A DNA stretch of 64,000 bases from UBA4416 sp038327195 (GTDB lineage Bacteria; Bacteroidota; Bacteroidia; B-17B0; Aurantibacillaceae). The position numbers and the translations under genes are program-made. Each line of letters starts with the position of its first letter. Positions within the stretch are counted from its first letter, which is position 1. The DNA is taken from assembly GCA_038327195.1 (NCBI GenBank), contig JBBQKU010000007.1, positions 62,001-126,000 of the forward strand, written 5' to 3'. The notes under the pieces are model-generated. The model saw only the letters and a program-made list of their open reading frames with translations, had not been told where the DNA came from and searched no databases. Of the stretch, positions 51,393-59,912 are shown piece by piece.

Positions 51393-51406
51393 ATGATAAA
51401 AGTCAT
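51393..51406 (-). promoter_or_regulatory. Crp/Fnr-type operator ATGAT-AAAA-GTCAT
   Basis: A perfect ATGAY-N4-RTCAT dyad between the -7 element and the GTTAC-type dyad, centred 16.5 bp from the -7 last base (about -21.5). Binding here would block the TauE/SafE promoter. Confidence 0.55.
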
Positions 51407-51412
51407 AAAACG

Positions 51413-51426
51413 GTTACATTTGTTAC
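51413..51426 (-). promoter_or_regulatory. Crp/Fnr-type operator GTTAC-ATTT-GTTAC
   Basis: One change from GTAAC-N4-GTTAC. It is centred near -41.5 of the TauE/SafE gene. Confidence 0.6.
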
Positions 51427-51479
51427 ATTACTATTTCAAACGTTAATACAAACTTATCATTTCACAAAACTATGGGTTA

Positions 51480-51509
51480 TTGAAGTTTACATTTTTTTTT
51501 ATATCTTTG
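51480..51509 (+). promoter_or_regulatory. Promoter TTG-N19-TATCTTTG
   Basis: A full match to the Bacteroidota housekeeping promoter: TTG at 51480-51482, 19 bases, then TATCTTTG at 51502-51509. It drives the metal-efflux genes from 51515. The transcript should begin within a few bases of the TTG codon at 51515. Confidence 0.75.
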
Positions 51510-51514
51510 TATCG

Positions 51515-51901
51515 TTGAAAAAACTTATTGCCATATTATTTTTATCTATTTACCTAGTATCAGTTACTGAGGTGCATGAGTTTTTTAAATTGCCACAGTT
51601 GGTTGAGCATTTTATCGAACATCAAACTAAAGACCAATCAACTACCTTTATAGATTTCTTAGTGATGCATTACTCTTCTTCAAATGATGGAGATAATGAC
51701 GGTTCAAAGGATTCTCAATTACCTTTTAAATCTCATCATGATTGTGAAAATTTAGCTAATACAGGCTTTATTACCTTTAATAATTATTGTTTAGTAATTA
51801 AATCAGTTCCTATTGAAACAAAAATAATTAATACTCATTCGATTGACTTTATAAGTTCATCTTACCTTTCTGCTATCTGGCAACCGCCAAAGTCTTGTTA
51901 A
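51515..51901 (+). CDS. Hypothetical protein before the metal RND pump
   Basis: This protein of about 128 residues starts at TTG 51515 (read as MKKLIAILFLSIYLVS), which gives a signal-like hydrophobic helix. The mature part has EVHEFFKLPQLVEHFIEH, a Ser/Asp-rich block (SSSNDGDNDGSKDS), LPFKSHHDCEN and a Pro/Cys end (WQPPKSC). The frame is open to 51377, but that stretch crosses the promoter. Similar small proteins stand before CusA-type pumps in Bacteroidota; the His, Asp and Cys residues could hold metal. Function unknown. Confidence 0.6.
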   Translation: MKKLIAILFLSIYLVSVTEVHEFFKLPQLVEHFIEHQTKDQSTTFIDFLVMHYSSSNDGDNDGSKDSQLPFKSHHDCENLANTGFITFNNYCLVIKSVPIETKIINTHSIDFISSSYLSAIWQPPKSC

Positions 51902-51995
51902 TTATCATTTGAGTATTTTGAAATTCACTTATACATTTTGTATATCTGTTTTTCATTTATAAATTTTATCAAATATTAATTATCAAAAAAAAATT

Positions 51996-54900
51996 ATGCT
52001 AAATAAAATAATTGAATTTTCCATTAGGAATAAACTTATTGTAGGGCTTTTTATAATCGCTCTTATAGGTTATGGTACTTATGAAGTAACTAAGTTACCC
52101 ATTGATGCTGTTCCTGATATTACTAATAACCAGGTTCAGGTTATTACTGTTGCTCCATCTTTTGGCGCAACTGATATTGAAAGGTTAGTTACCTTTCCGA
52201 TAGAACAAGCTAATAATAACATTTCAGGACTAAAGGAAATTAGAAGTTTTTCTCGTTTTGGGTTATCATTAATAACCATTGTATTTAACGATGAAACTGA
52301 TATTTATTGGGCTAGACAACAGGTTGCTGAACGTTTACAAAAAATTCAATCTCAAATTCCGCAGGGTATTGGAACTCCAGAATTAGGGCCTGTTTCAACA
52401 GGCTTAGGTGAAATATATCAATATGTGGTTAGAGCTAAAGATGGATATGAAAGTAAATATGATGAAACCTCTTTACGCACAATTCAAGATTGGCTAGTTC
52501 GCAGGCAGTTATTGGGTGTTAAAGGTGTTGCAGAGGTTAGTAGTTTTGGAGGTAAATTAAAGCAATATGAAATTTCTATTGATCCAAATAAATTACAATC
52601 ACATAATGTTACAATTCATGATGTGTTCTTAGCATTAGAAAATAATAATCAAAATACTGGTGGTACTTATATAGAAAAAGGACCTTCCGTTTTATTTATT
52701 AGAAGCGAAGGTCTTATTGGTAGCATAGCCGATATTCAAAATGTTTTGATTAAGTCTACAGCTAATGGCACTCCTTTATTTATAAGAGATGTAGCCGAAG
52801 TTAAAATTGGACATGCAACTCGTTTTGGAGCGATGTGTTATAATAATAAAGGTGAAGTTTCTGGCGCTGTAGTAATGATGTTGAAAGGTGCTAACAGTAG
52901 TGATGTTATTAAAAGTGTAAAAGCTCGTGTTGCTCAAATTCAAAAAACATTGCCGGAAGGTGTTGTTATTGAGCCTTTTTTGGATAGAACAAAAATGGTA
53001 AATAATGCGATTAGCACTGTTGAACAAAATTTAATGGAAGGTGCCTTAATCGTCATATTCGTATTGGTTTTGTTTTTAGGAAATTTCAGAGCTGGTTTAT
53101 TAGTTGCCTCCGTTATTCCATTAGCCATGTTATTTGCAATTATTTTAATGAACACTTTTGGAGTGAGTGGTAATTTAATGAGTTTAGGTGCTCTTGATTT
53201 TGGTTTAATTGTAGATGGGGCCGTTATTATTGTTGAAGCAGTCATGCATCAACTAACTCATAATAAAAAGTTTAAACACATTGATACGTTAAATCAAAAT
53301 CAAATGGATGAAGAAGTGACTCATTCTGCTAGTAAAATGATGAATAGCGCTGTGTTTGGCCAAATAATAATACTTGTAGTTTATTTACCAATTTTTACAT
53401 TACAAGGTATTGAAGGCAAAATGTTTAAACCAATGGCGCAAACTGTTGCATTTGCTTTGCTAGGCGCGTTTTTACTTTCGTTGACTTACATTCCTATGAT
53501 GAGTGCTATTTTCTTAAGTAAAAAAACAAAACATAAAATTAATATATCTGACAAATTAATGTATGCTGTAGAAAGAGCTTATCAAAATGGTTTAAGTAAA
53601 GTATTACGTTATCCTAAATTAGTTATTTCAGCAGTTGTTTTTTTATTTATATCTGCTGCCTATATTCTTACTACATTAGGTGGTGAGTTTATCCCTGCTT
53701 TAGAAGAAGGTGATTTCGCTATCGAAACGAGAGTATTAACAGGTAGTAGTATAAAAACAACAATTGAAAATACTCAAAAAACTGCACATATTTTAAAATC
53801 ACAATTTCCTGAAGTATTAAAAGTGGTTACTAAAATTGGTAGTGGTGAAATTCCAACAGATCCAATGCCTATGGAGGCTGCTGATATGATGGTAATTTTA
53901 AAAGATAAAAAAGAATGGACTTCCGCAAAAACATTTCCTGAATTAGCAGAAAAAATGAGTGCTGCTGTAGCTGATGTCCCTGGCGTTACAACAAGTTTTC
54001 AATTTCCTGTACAAATGCGTTTTAACGAATTAATGACAGGTGCAAAACAAGATGTGGTTTGTAAAATATTTGGTGAAAATTTAGATACCCTCGCCAAGTA
54101 TGCCGAAAAATTGGGAGCAATTATTAGTCATGTAGAAGGTGCTAAAAATATTTATGTAGAGCCCGTTACTGGTATGCCTGAAATTATTATTGATTATAAT
54201 AGAGATGCTATTGCTCAATATAATTTAAATATTTCCGAAATTAACAAAGTAATAAATTCTGCTTTTGCGGGAGTAGTTACTGGATTATTATTTGAAGGTG
54301 AAAAACGTTTTGATGTTGTAGTACGTTTAAATACTGATAAAAGAAATGAATTGGATGATGTAAAAAATCTATTAATACCAACACCTCAGGGCACTCAAAT
54401 TCCATTATACCAATTAGCTAACGTTAGCATTAAAAATGGCCCTAATCAAATACAACGGGAAGATGCAAAACGAAGAATAGTAGTTGGATTTAATGTTAGA
54501 GGAAGAGATGTTCAAAGTATTGTAAATGAAGTTCAGCAAAAAGTTGAATCACAAATTAAATTTCCAGCTGGTTATTATCAAACCTATGGAGGTGCATTTG
54601 AAAATTTAAATGCTGCAAAACAACGTCTTGCTATAGCTGTTCCGGTTTCATTAGTGATGATTTTTATCCTCTTATTTTTTGCTTTTAATTCAGTAAAACA
54701 AGGTTTATTAATATATTCTGCAATTCCATTATCTGCAATTGGCGGTATCTTTTTCTTAGCTTTAAGAGGTATGCCTTTTAGTATTAGCGCTGGTGTAGGA
54801 TTTATTGCATTATTTGGAGTTGCCGTATTAAATGGAATTGTTTTGATAGCTGAATTTAATAGGTTAAAAGCAGAAGGGTTGAAAAATTTACAACGTATTG

Positions 54901-56351
54901 TTTTAATGGGAACGAAAGTTCGTTTGAGACCAGTTTTAATGACTGCATTTGTAGCTTCATTAGGTTTTTTACCTATGGCGTTAAGCGATGGAGCAGGCGC
55001 GGAAGTTCAACGCCCATTAGCAACGGTTGTAATTGGAGGTTTAATGATTGCCACATTTTTGACATTATTTGTTTTGCCTATTTTATATATACTGTTTGAA
55101 AAAAAGAGTTCTATTATTTTGAAACCAAAGACTAAAATTATATCAGTATGTATATTATTTTTTGCTTTTAATGGAAGTTACTTAAATGCTCAAGTAAACA
55201 TTAATCTTCAATCTGCTATTGATACAGCCATTAAAAATAATTTAAACGTGAAGAATGAAAAGTTAAGGTCTGAATATAAAAAGAAATTAATTAAAACATC
55301 TGCCTCAATTCCACAAGCGTCTATTGTAGGACAATATGGACAAATTAATAGTTCTTATTATGATAATAGTGTTGGTGTTTCTCAATCTTTTAATTTCCCA
55401 ACTGTTTATTCAAATCAGAAAAAACTATTAACTGAAGAGTGGAAAACTTCCGTTTTAAGTAGTTCTTTAAAAGAAGTGGATACGAAAAAAATAGTGCGAC
55501 AATTGTTTTATGCATTTCTTTATTTAAAGAAAAAGGAAAATTTACTTTTTAGTAACGATAGTATTTATGCTACATTTTTACAAAAAGCTAATTTGCGCTT
55601 TTCGTCGGGACAGAGTAACGTACTAGAAAAAATAACTGCTGAAACGCAACGAGGAAATATTGCAATTCAATTACAACTTCTGAAAAAGGAACTCGAAATC
55701 ATTACTCTTCAATTTAGATTAGTTTTGAATACAAATACAGCCTTTGTTCCCTTTGATTCTAATATTAAGTTTAATGGTGAATTAAGTTCTGATAGTAATG
55801 CTGTATTTCAGCATCCTTATTTGAAAATTGTGGAGCAGCAAAAAAAGATGTCGCTAATAAATCAAAAATTAGAAAAATCTAAATTGATGCCCGATTTAAA
55901 TATTGGTTATTATAATATGACTATGAAAGGTACAGGTTCTGATAATGTTACTTATTCATACTCTTCTCGTTTTCAAACCATACAAGTTGGAGTAGGGATT
56001 CCTTTATTTTTTGGTTCTCAAAAAGCAAAAATTAATGCTGCTAAAATAAATCAAACTATTGCTGAAAATTCTTTTTTACAAGAAAAAAACAATCTTCAAA
56101 CTAGCTATCAATTAGCAGTAAGTCAATATTTAATGAATTTAAAAACTATTAATTATTTTGAGACTACTGCTTTGAAGAACGCGTTTATTATTTTTGAAGC
56201 AGCAAATAAACAATTTTATAATGGAGAACTTGATTATTTGGAATGGGTTATGTTAACCAACCAAGCCATCAGTATTCAGTCTGATTACCTTGATGCCGTT
56301 AGAAATTTAAACGAATCAAGCATACAAATTAACTATTTAATTACTAAATAA
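51996..56351 (+). CDS. CusA/CzcA-type heavy-metal RND pump fused to a TolC-like domain
   Basis: This 1451-residue protein has a full RND pump in residues 1-1040 (LPIDAVPDITNNQVQV, the single-Asp relay helix LGALDFGLIVDGAVIIVEA typical of metal pumps, PMEAADMMVIL, and a final helix set) followed, after a short linker, by a signal-like helix (IISVCILFFAFNGSYLNAQ) and a TolC-like outer-membrane part of about 390 residues. Inner-membrane and outer-membrane subunits are thus one reading frame. The Met-rich PTDPMPMEAADMM block suggests copper or silver, but Zn/Co/Cd is possible. The adaptor gene follows after 7 bases. Confidence 0.88.
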   Translation: MLNKIIEFSIRNKLIVGLFIIALIGYGTYEVTKLPIDAVPDITNNQVQVITVAPSFGATDIERLVTFPIEQANNNISGLKEIRSFSRFGLSLITIVFNDETDIYWARQQVAERLQKIQSQIPQGIGTPELGPVSTGLGEIYQYVVRAKDGYESKYDETSLRTIQDWLVRRQLLGVKGVAEVSSFGGKLKQYEISIDPNKLQSHNVTIHDVFLALENNNQNTGGTYIEKGPSVLFIRSEGLIGSIADIQNVLIKSTANGTPLFIRDVAEVKIGHATRFGAMCYNNKGEVSGAVVMMLKGANSSDVIKSVKARVAQIQKTLPEGVVIEPFLDRTKMVNNAISTVEQNLMEGALIVIFVLVLFLGNFRAGLLVASVIPLAMLFAIILMNTFGVSGNLMSLGALDFGLIVDGAVIIVEAVMHQLTHNKKFKHIDTLNQNQMDEEVTHSASKMMNSAVFGQIIILVVYLPIFTLQGIEGKMFKPMAQTVAFALLGAFLLSLTYIPMMSAIFLSKKTKHKINISDKLMYAVERAYQNGLSKVLRYPKLVISAVVFLFISAAYILTTLGGEFIPALEEGDFAIETRVLTGSSIKTTIENTQKTAHILKSQFPEVLKVVTKIGSGEIPTDPMPMEAADMMVILKDKKEWTSAKTFPELAEKMSAAVADVPGVTTSFQFPVQMRFNELMTGAKQDVVCKIFGENLDTLAKYAEKLGAIISHVEGAKNIYVEPVTGMPEIIIDYNRDAIAQYNLNISEINKVINSAFAGVVTGLLFEGEKRFDVVVRLNTDKRNELDDVKNLLIPTPQGTQIPLYQLANVSIKNGPNQIQREDAKRRIVVGFNVRGRDVQSIVNEVQQKVESQIKFPAGYYQTYGGAFENLNAAKQRLAIAVPVSLVMIFILLFFAFNSVKQGLLIYSAIPLSAIGGIFFLALRGMPFSISAGVGFIALFGVAVLNGIVLIAEFNRLKAEGLKNLQRIVLMGTKVRLRPVLMTAFVASLGFLPMALSDGAGAEVQRPLATVVIGGLMIATFLTLFVLPILYILFEKKSSIILKPKTKIISVCILFFAFNGSYLNAQVNINLQSAIDTAIKNNLNVKNEKLRSEYKKKLIKTSASIPQASIVGQYGQINSSYYDNSVGVSQSFNFPTVYSNQKKLLTEEWKTSVLSSSLKEVDTKKIVRQLFYAFLYLKKKENLLFSNDSIYATFLQKANLRFSSGQSNVLEKITAETQRGNIAIQLQLLKKELEIITLQFRLVLNTNTAFVPFDSNIKFNGELSSDSNAVFQHPYLKIVEQQKKMSLINQKLEKSKLMPDLNIGYYNMTMKGTGSDNVTYSYSSRFQTIQVGVGIPLFFGSQKAKINAAKINQTIAENSFLQEKNNLQTSYQLAVSQYLMNLKTINYFETTALKNAFIIFEAANKQFYNGELDYLEWVMLTNQAISIQSDYLDAVRNLNESSIQINYLITK

Positions 56352-56358
56352 TAAAAAC

Positions 56359-57495
56359 ATGAAAAATATAATAATCATAATAATTTCTATTTTCTTTTTA
56401 TCAGCATGTGGTGGTGATAAAACTAAGGAACAAGCAATAGATAGTCCACAAGTTGAAAATATCGTTACTCTTACAGACGCTCAATTTAAAAATGCGAAAA
56501 TTGAATTGGGGAAATTAGAAAAACGAGAGGTTTCAACTGTATTAAAATTAAATGGTAAAATTGATGTGCCACCTCAAAATATGGTTTCTGTTAGTATGCC
56601 ATTGGGTGGGTTTTTAAAATCAACAAAATTATTACCAGGTATGCACATTAAAAAAGGGGAAGTAATTGCAACTATGGAAGACCAACAATACATCCAATTA
56701 CAACAAGAATATTTAACTGCAAAATCTAAATTAGTTTATTGTGAAAATGAATACAATCGTCAAAAGGAACTAAACGTAAGTAAAGCGAGCAGTGATAAGG
56801 TTTTTCAGCAAAGCGAAATGGATTATAAGACACAAAAAATAACAATGAGTGCCTTAGCTGAAAAATTAAGATTAATAAATATTAATCCAGAAACATTAAC
56901 AGAATCTAATTTATCGCGTAGTGTTACTATTTTTTCAACTATCGACGGCTTTGTATCTAAGGTTAATGTCAATATTGGAAAATATGTAAATCCTTCTGAT
57001 ATTCTATTTGAATTAATAAATCCATCAGATATACATTTGAATTTAAAAGTGTTTGAAAAAGATTTAAGTAAATTATTTATAGGACAAAAACTTATGGCAT
57101 ATAATAATAATGAAACTGATAAAAAGTATCCATGTGAAATTATTTTAATTAGCCAAGATTTATCAGAAGTGAGAAGTGCAGATGTTCATTGTCATTTTGA
57201 ATCATATGATAAATTATTATTACCAGGTATGTATATGAATGCTGATGTTGATTTAAAACTCAGTAATGTTGAAACTATTAATGAGGATGCTATTATAAGC
57301 TTTGAAGGTAAAGATTATGTTTTTATTTCAAAAAGTAAGCTTCAATTTGAAATGATAGAAGTTAAAAAAGGAAGTTCTGAAAATAATTTTACAGAAGTAA
57401 ATTCTATAGATGGTAAGGATATTTTATCTGCTCAAATTGTAACAAAAGGGGCATATTCTTTATTAATGCAGTTAAAGAATAAATCAGAAGAATAA
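56359..57495 (+). CDS. Heavy-metal RND periplasmic adaptor (CusB-like) lipoprotein
   Basis: This 378-residue protein has a lipoprotein signal (FFLSACGGDK), a barrel-sandwich part (VSVSMPLGGFLKSTKLLPGMHIKKGEVIATM), a helical hairpin with coiled coil, a second lipoyl half (TIFSTIDGFVSKVNVNIGKYVN) and beta-barrel parts. It is the adaptor that joins the pump and the duct. The unit ends with a strong terminator at 57506. Confidence 0.9.
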   Translation: MKNIIIIIISIFFLSACGGDKTKEQAIDSPQVENIVTLTDAQFKNAKIELGKLEKREVSTVLKLNGKIDVPPQNMVSVSMPLGGFLKSTKLLPGMHIKKGEVIATMEDQQYIQLQQEYLTAKSKLVYCENEYNRQKELNVSKASSDKVFQQSEMDYKTQKITMSALAEKLRLININPETLTESNLSRSVTIFSTIDGFVSKVNVNIGKYVNPSDILFELINPSDIHLNLKVFEKDLSKLFIGQKLMAYNNNETDKKYPCEIILISQDLSEVRSADVHCHFESYDKLLLPGMYMNADVDLKLSNVETINEDAIISFEGKDYVFISKSKLQFEMIEVKKGSSENNFTEVNSIDGKDILSAQIVTKGAYSLLMQLKNKSEE

Positions 57496-57505
57496 ATGAT
57501 AAAAT

Positions 57506-57544
57506 AAAAGAAGGTGATTTAATTCAATTAAATCACCTTCTTTT
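57506..57544. terminator. Bidirectional terminator
   Basis: A perfect 19-bp inverted repeat with a single central base (core GAAGGTGATTTAA) and A/T runs outside, between the convergent adaptor and cytochrome genes. It serves both strands. Confidence 0.9.
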
Positions 57545-57558
57545 ATTTAAATAAACTC

Positions 57559-57876
57559 TTAATTATTTGGCGCACCAGCATCTATCCAACAAACAATATT
57601 ATTTTTTTGGTCTTCAGTTAATGAACTGTTTTTTGGCATACTGCCATTTACAATTGAGTTTCTTATAGAAGTAGCTGATGTTTTGAGTGCTGAATAATTT
57701 ACATAGGTATTATGACAACTTACGCAATTACTTTGTATTAGAGGAGCAACATCATTTAAATAAGATTTGGTTCCAGAACAACTTGGTGTATAGTTTTTCG
57801 TGGCATTCTTTTTTTTACAATTTGATACTATTAATATGCTAAGACAAGCGATTGAGATTATTATTAATTTTTTCAT
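57559..57876 (-). CDS. Small monohaem cytochrome c lipoprotein
   Basis: This 105-residue protein has a lipoprotein signal (LIVSNCKKK) and one haem motif CVSCH, followed by MPKNSSLTEDQKNNIVCWIDAGAPNN with the likely Met ligand in SMPK. It is the form of small Bacteroidota cytochromes that carry electrons in the periplasm. It has its own -7 element at 57917-57924 and stands alone. Confidence 0.82.
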   Translation of the reverse strand: MKKLIIISIACLSILIVSNCKKKNATKNYTPSCSGTKSYLNDVAPLIQSNCVSCHNTYVNYSALKTSATSIRNSIVNGSMPKNSSLTEDQKNNIVCWIDAGAPNN

Positions 57877-57916
57877 AGTAAATAATCTAATTATTAATTT
57901 ATAACAGATAATTATA

Positions 57917-57924
57917 CAAAGTTA
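57917..57924 (-). promoter_or_regulatory. -7 element (TAACTTTG on the minus strand)
   Basis: A full TAnnTTTG match 40 bases before the cytochrome ATG (57876). No activator dyad is present. Confidence 0.4.
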
Positions 57925-57985
57925 TAATCTTAAATGGCATATAATTTAAATTTTTGTTAAAGTATTTTTTAATTGAAATGAAAAA

Positions 57986-59035
57986 TTACAGCTTTATAGC
58001 CCATCGTAATTTTGCGGATTTTGCTCTAGGATTAGTAAAACATTCCTCTTTTGATGCTCTGATAGGGTCAGGAGCAACTTCTTTATAAATACCTGCACGA
58101 AATAAGTGTTGAAATGATTTTTTAACACGACGATCTTCACCCGAATGAAAAGAAAGTATGGCAACACGGCCACCAGGTGCTAGCGCATAAGGAAGTTTTT
58201 CAAGAAATAAATCCAGTACGCCAAATTCATTATTAACTTCTATTCTTAGTGCCTGAAAACATCGTTGACATGATTTTTTTATATCATCCTTATTTAATTT
58301 TTCAGGTAACAGTTCAAGCGATTCTGTAATTATATTTTTTAATTGTGTAGTTGTTAATATTAATGTGCCTTTTGAAATACTTGATATTATTGATTTGGCA
58401 ATAGTTTCGTAATAGGGTTCATCGGCATTTTCAATAAATAGCTCTTCTAATTTATTTTGTGAAATAGTTTTTAATAAGGTAGCCGCAGATTTTCCGCTTG
58501 TAGGGTTAAGTCTTAAGTCGAGTGGCCCTTCAACTTTAAAAGTAAATCCTCTTTCTGGATTATCAATTTGCATGGATGAAACGCCTAAATCTGCCAAAAC
58601 AAAATCAAGCGGGCCAGCTTCTTCAGCAATTCTATCTATGCCTGCAAAATTCATTTTTTTTACTATTAAAACTTCTGGTCCATAGCCTAATGAATTCAGT
58701 CGTTCTTTTGTTCTTGGTAACTCAAAAGGATCCACATCCGTTGCGTATAAAATACCACCTGGTAATAAACATTTTAAAATTTCTAAACTATGTCCACCAT
58801 AACCTAGTGTTGCATCTAATCCTTTTTGACCTGGTTTAATTTGTAGGATGTCCATAATTTCGTTTACACAAATAGAACGGTGCATTCCGGCTGGTGTTCT
58901 GCCTTGTTCTATAACTTTTGCAATATCTGCAGCATAAAGCTCAGGTTGTTGCTCTTTATATTTCTCCTTAAATGATTTTGGATGCGTACCATTATAACGT
59001 TCTCGCCTATTATGTGTTGGCTTTCCTTCTTCCAT
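57986..59035 (-). CDS. rsmH: 16S rRNA m4C methyltransferase, RsmH (long, RsmH2-like form)
   Basis: This 349-residue protein has the RsmH motifs DATLGYGGHSLEIL, ADLGVSSMQIDNPERGF, FSFRPxxxLDLRLNP-like EGPLDLRLNP, and AILSFHSGEDRRVKKSF. The housekeeping form of about 300 residues begins near HxPVLxxE; here there is an N-terminal extension of about 50 residues (NRRERYNGTHPKSFKEKYKEQ) and AGMHRSICVNEIMDIL takes its place, as in the second RsmH of some Firmicutes. It is not in a division-and-cell-wall cluster, so it is probably an extra paralogue. Confidence 0.8.
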   Translation of the reverse strand: MEEGKPTHNRRERYNGTHPKSFKEKYKEQQPELYAADIAKVIEQGRTPAGMHRSICVNEIMDILQIKPGQKGLDATLGYGGHSLEILKCLLPGGILYATDVDPFELPRTKERLNSLGYGPEVLIVKKMNFAGIDRIAEEAGPLDFVLADLGVSSMQIDNPERGFTFKVEGPLDLRLNPTSGKSAATLLKTISQNKLEELFIENADEPYYETIAKSIISSISKGTLILTTTQLKNIITESLELLPEKLNKDDIKKSCQRCFQALRIEVNNEFGVLDLFLEKLPYALAPGGRVAILSFHSGEDRRVKKSFQHLFRAGIYKEVAPDPIRASKEECFTNPRAKSAKLRWAIKL

Positions 59036-59286
59036 ACTTATAAAAATTAAAGCAAATTGATTTTAGTGAATTTTTAAAAATCAATTAGTATTAGGAAATC
59101 GTGTCCGTTTTATTTTAATTAACGGATTGGCGCTTTATTTCGGTTGGTTGATTAACTTTTTAAACTGAAACAATTGTTTAAAGATACTATGTTTGATAGT
59201 ATTTACAAGTATTAACACAAATTTTTCAATGAGAGATTTTGTTAACAAAGCAATTGATCAATGAAAACTTGTAATAAAAATTAAAT

Positions 59287-59694
59287 TTATTGATTAATTT
59301 TTTGAAACATTTTATTGCTTCGTACACTACCAGATTTCAACCAGGCTTGTATCATTTTTAATAAATATTCTAGTTCAAATGGTTTAACAATATAATCATC
59401 AGCACCAAGTTTTAAAGCTTCTTCTCTATCCACTTTTTCAGAATTTGATGTGCTAAATATAAATGGAATTTCCCGTGTTTTTGATTTTCCTAAAAGTATA
59501 TGTAATACTTCATAGCCATCCATCTCTGGCATTAAAACATCGCAAATAATTAAATCTGGAATACATTCGTCAGCAATTTTAATTCCCATTTTTCCGTTAT
59601 TTGCTTTCAGTATCTTATAATTCTCAAGTTCTAAATACTCAGTTAAATTATCGAGTATTTCATTATTGTCTTCAATTAATAAGATAGTTTTCAT
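59287..59694 (-). CDS. Single-domain response regulator
   Basis: This 135-residue receiver has acidic residues in LLIEDNN, the phospho-acceptor Asp52 in IICDVLMP, the switch Ser/Thr in IFSTS and the Lys in YIVKPFE. It resembles CheY/SpoIIAA-type or PleD-like single receivers and has no output domain. The gap 59036-59286 holds an isolated TATGTTTG (59188-59195, plus strand) but no gene. Confidence 0.88.
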   Translation of the reverse strand: MKTILLIEDNNEILDNLTEYLELENYKILKANNGKMGIKIADECIPDLIICDVLMPEMDGYEVLHILLGKSKTREIPFIFSTSNSEKVDREEALKLGADDYIVKPFELEYLLKMIQAWLKSGSVRSNKMFQKINQ

Positions 59695-59883
59695 TTTTTG
59701 AAATTATTTACTTCAAAGTTGATGCTTTAGGTATTAAAACTATTGCATTATAAATTAATTATGTTATACAATTCGCATATTTTGAAAGCGTATTAATTAT
59801 GCTATTATTTTGCTTATTGATGGTTAATAATTCTATTTTAAAGCCTTTTTTATTACTTAATTTAACAATCAAATAATAAATGC

Positions 59884-59891
59884 TATTTTTG
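59884..59891 (+). promoter_or_regulatory. Possible -7 element (TATTTTTG)
   Basis: A full TAnnTTTG match 22 bases before the VIT1/CCC1 ATG (59913), without a clear -33 TTG. Confidence 0.35.
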
Positions 59892-59912
59892 AATTTAGAA
59901 TAAAACGAAAAT

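Noticed and set aside
51377..51514. Longer N-terminus for the hypothetical protein before the metal pump
   Set aside because: The stretch crosses dyad operators and a full promoter, and a signal peptide begins only at codon 51515.
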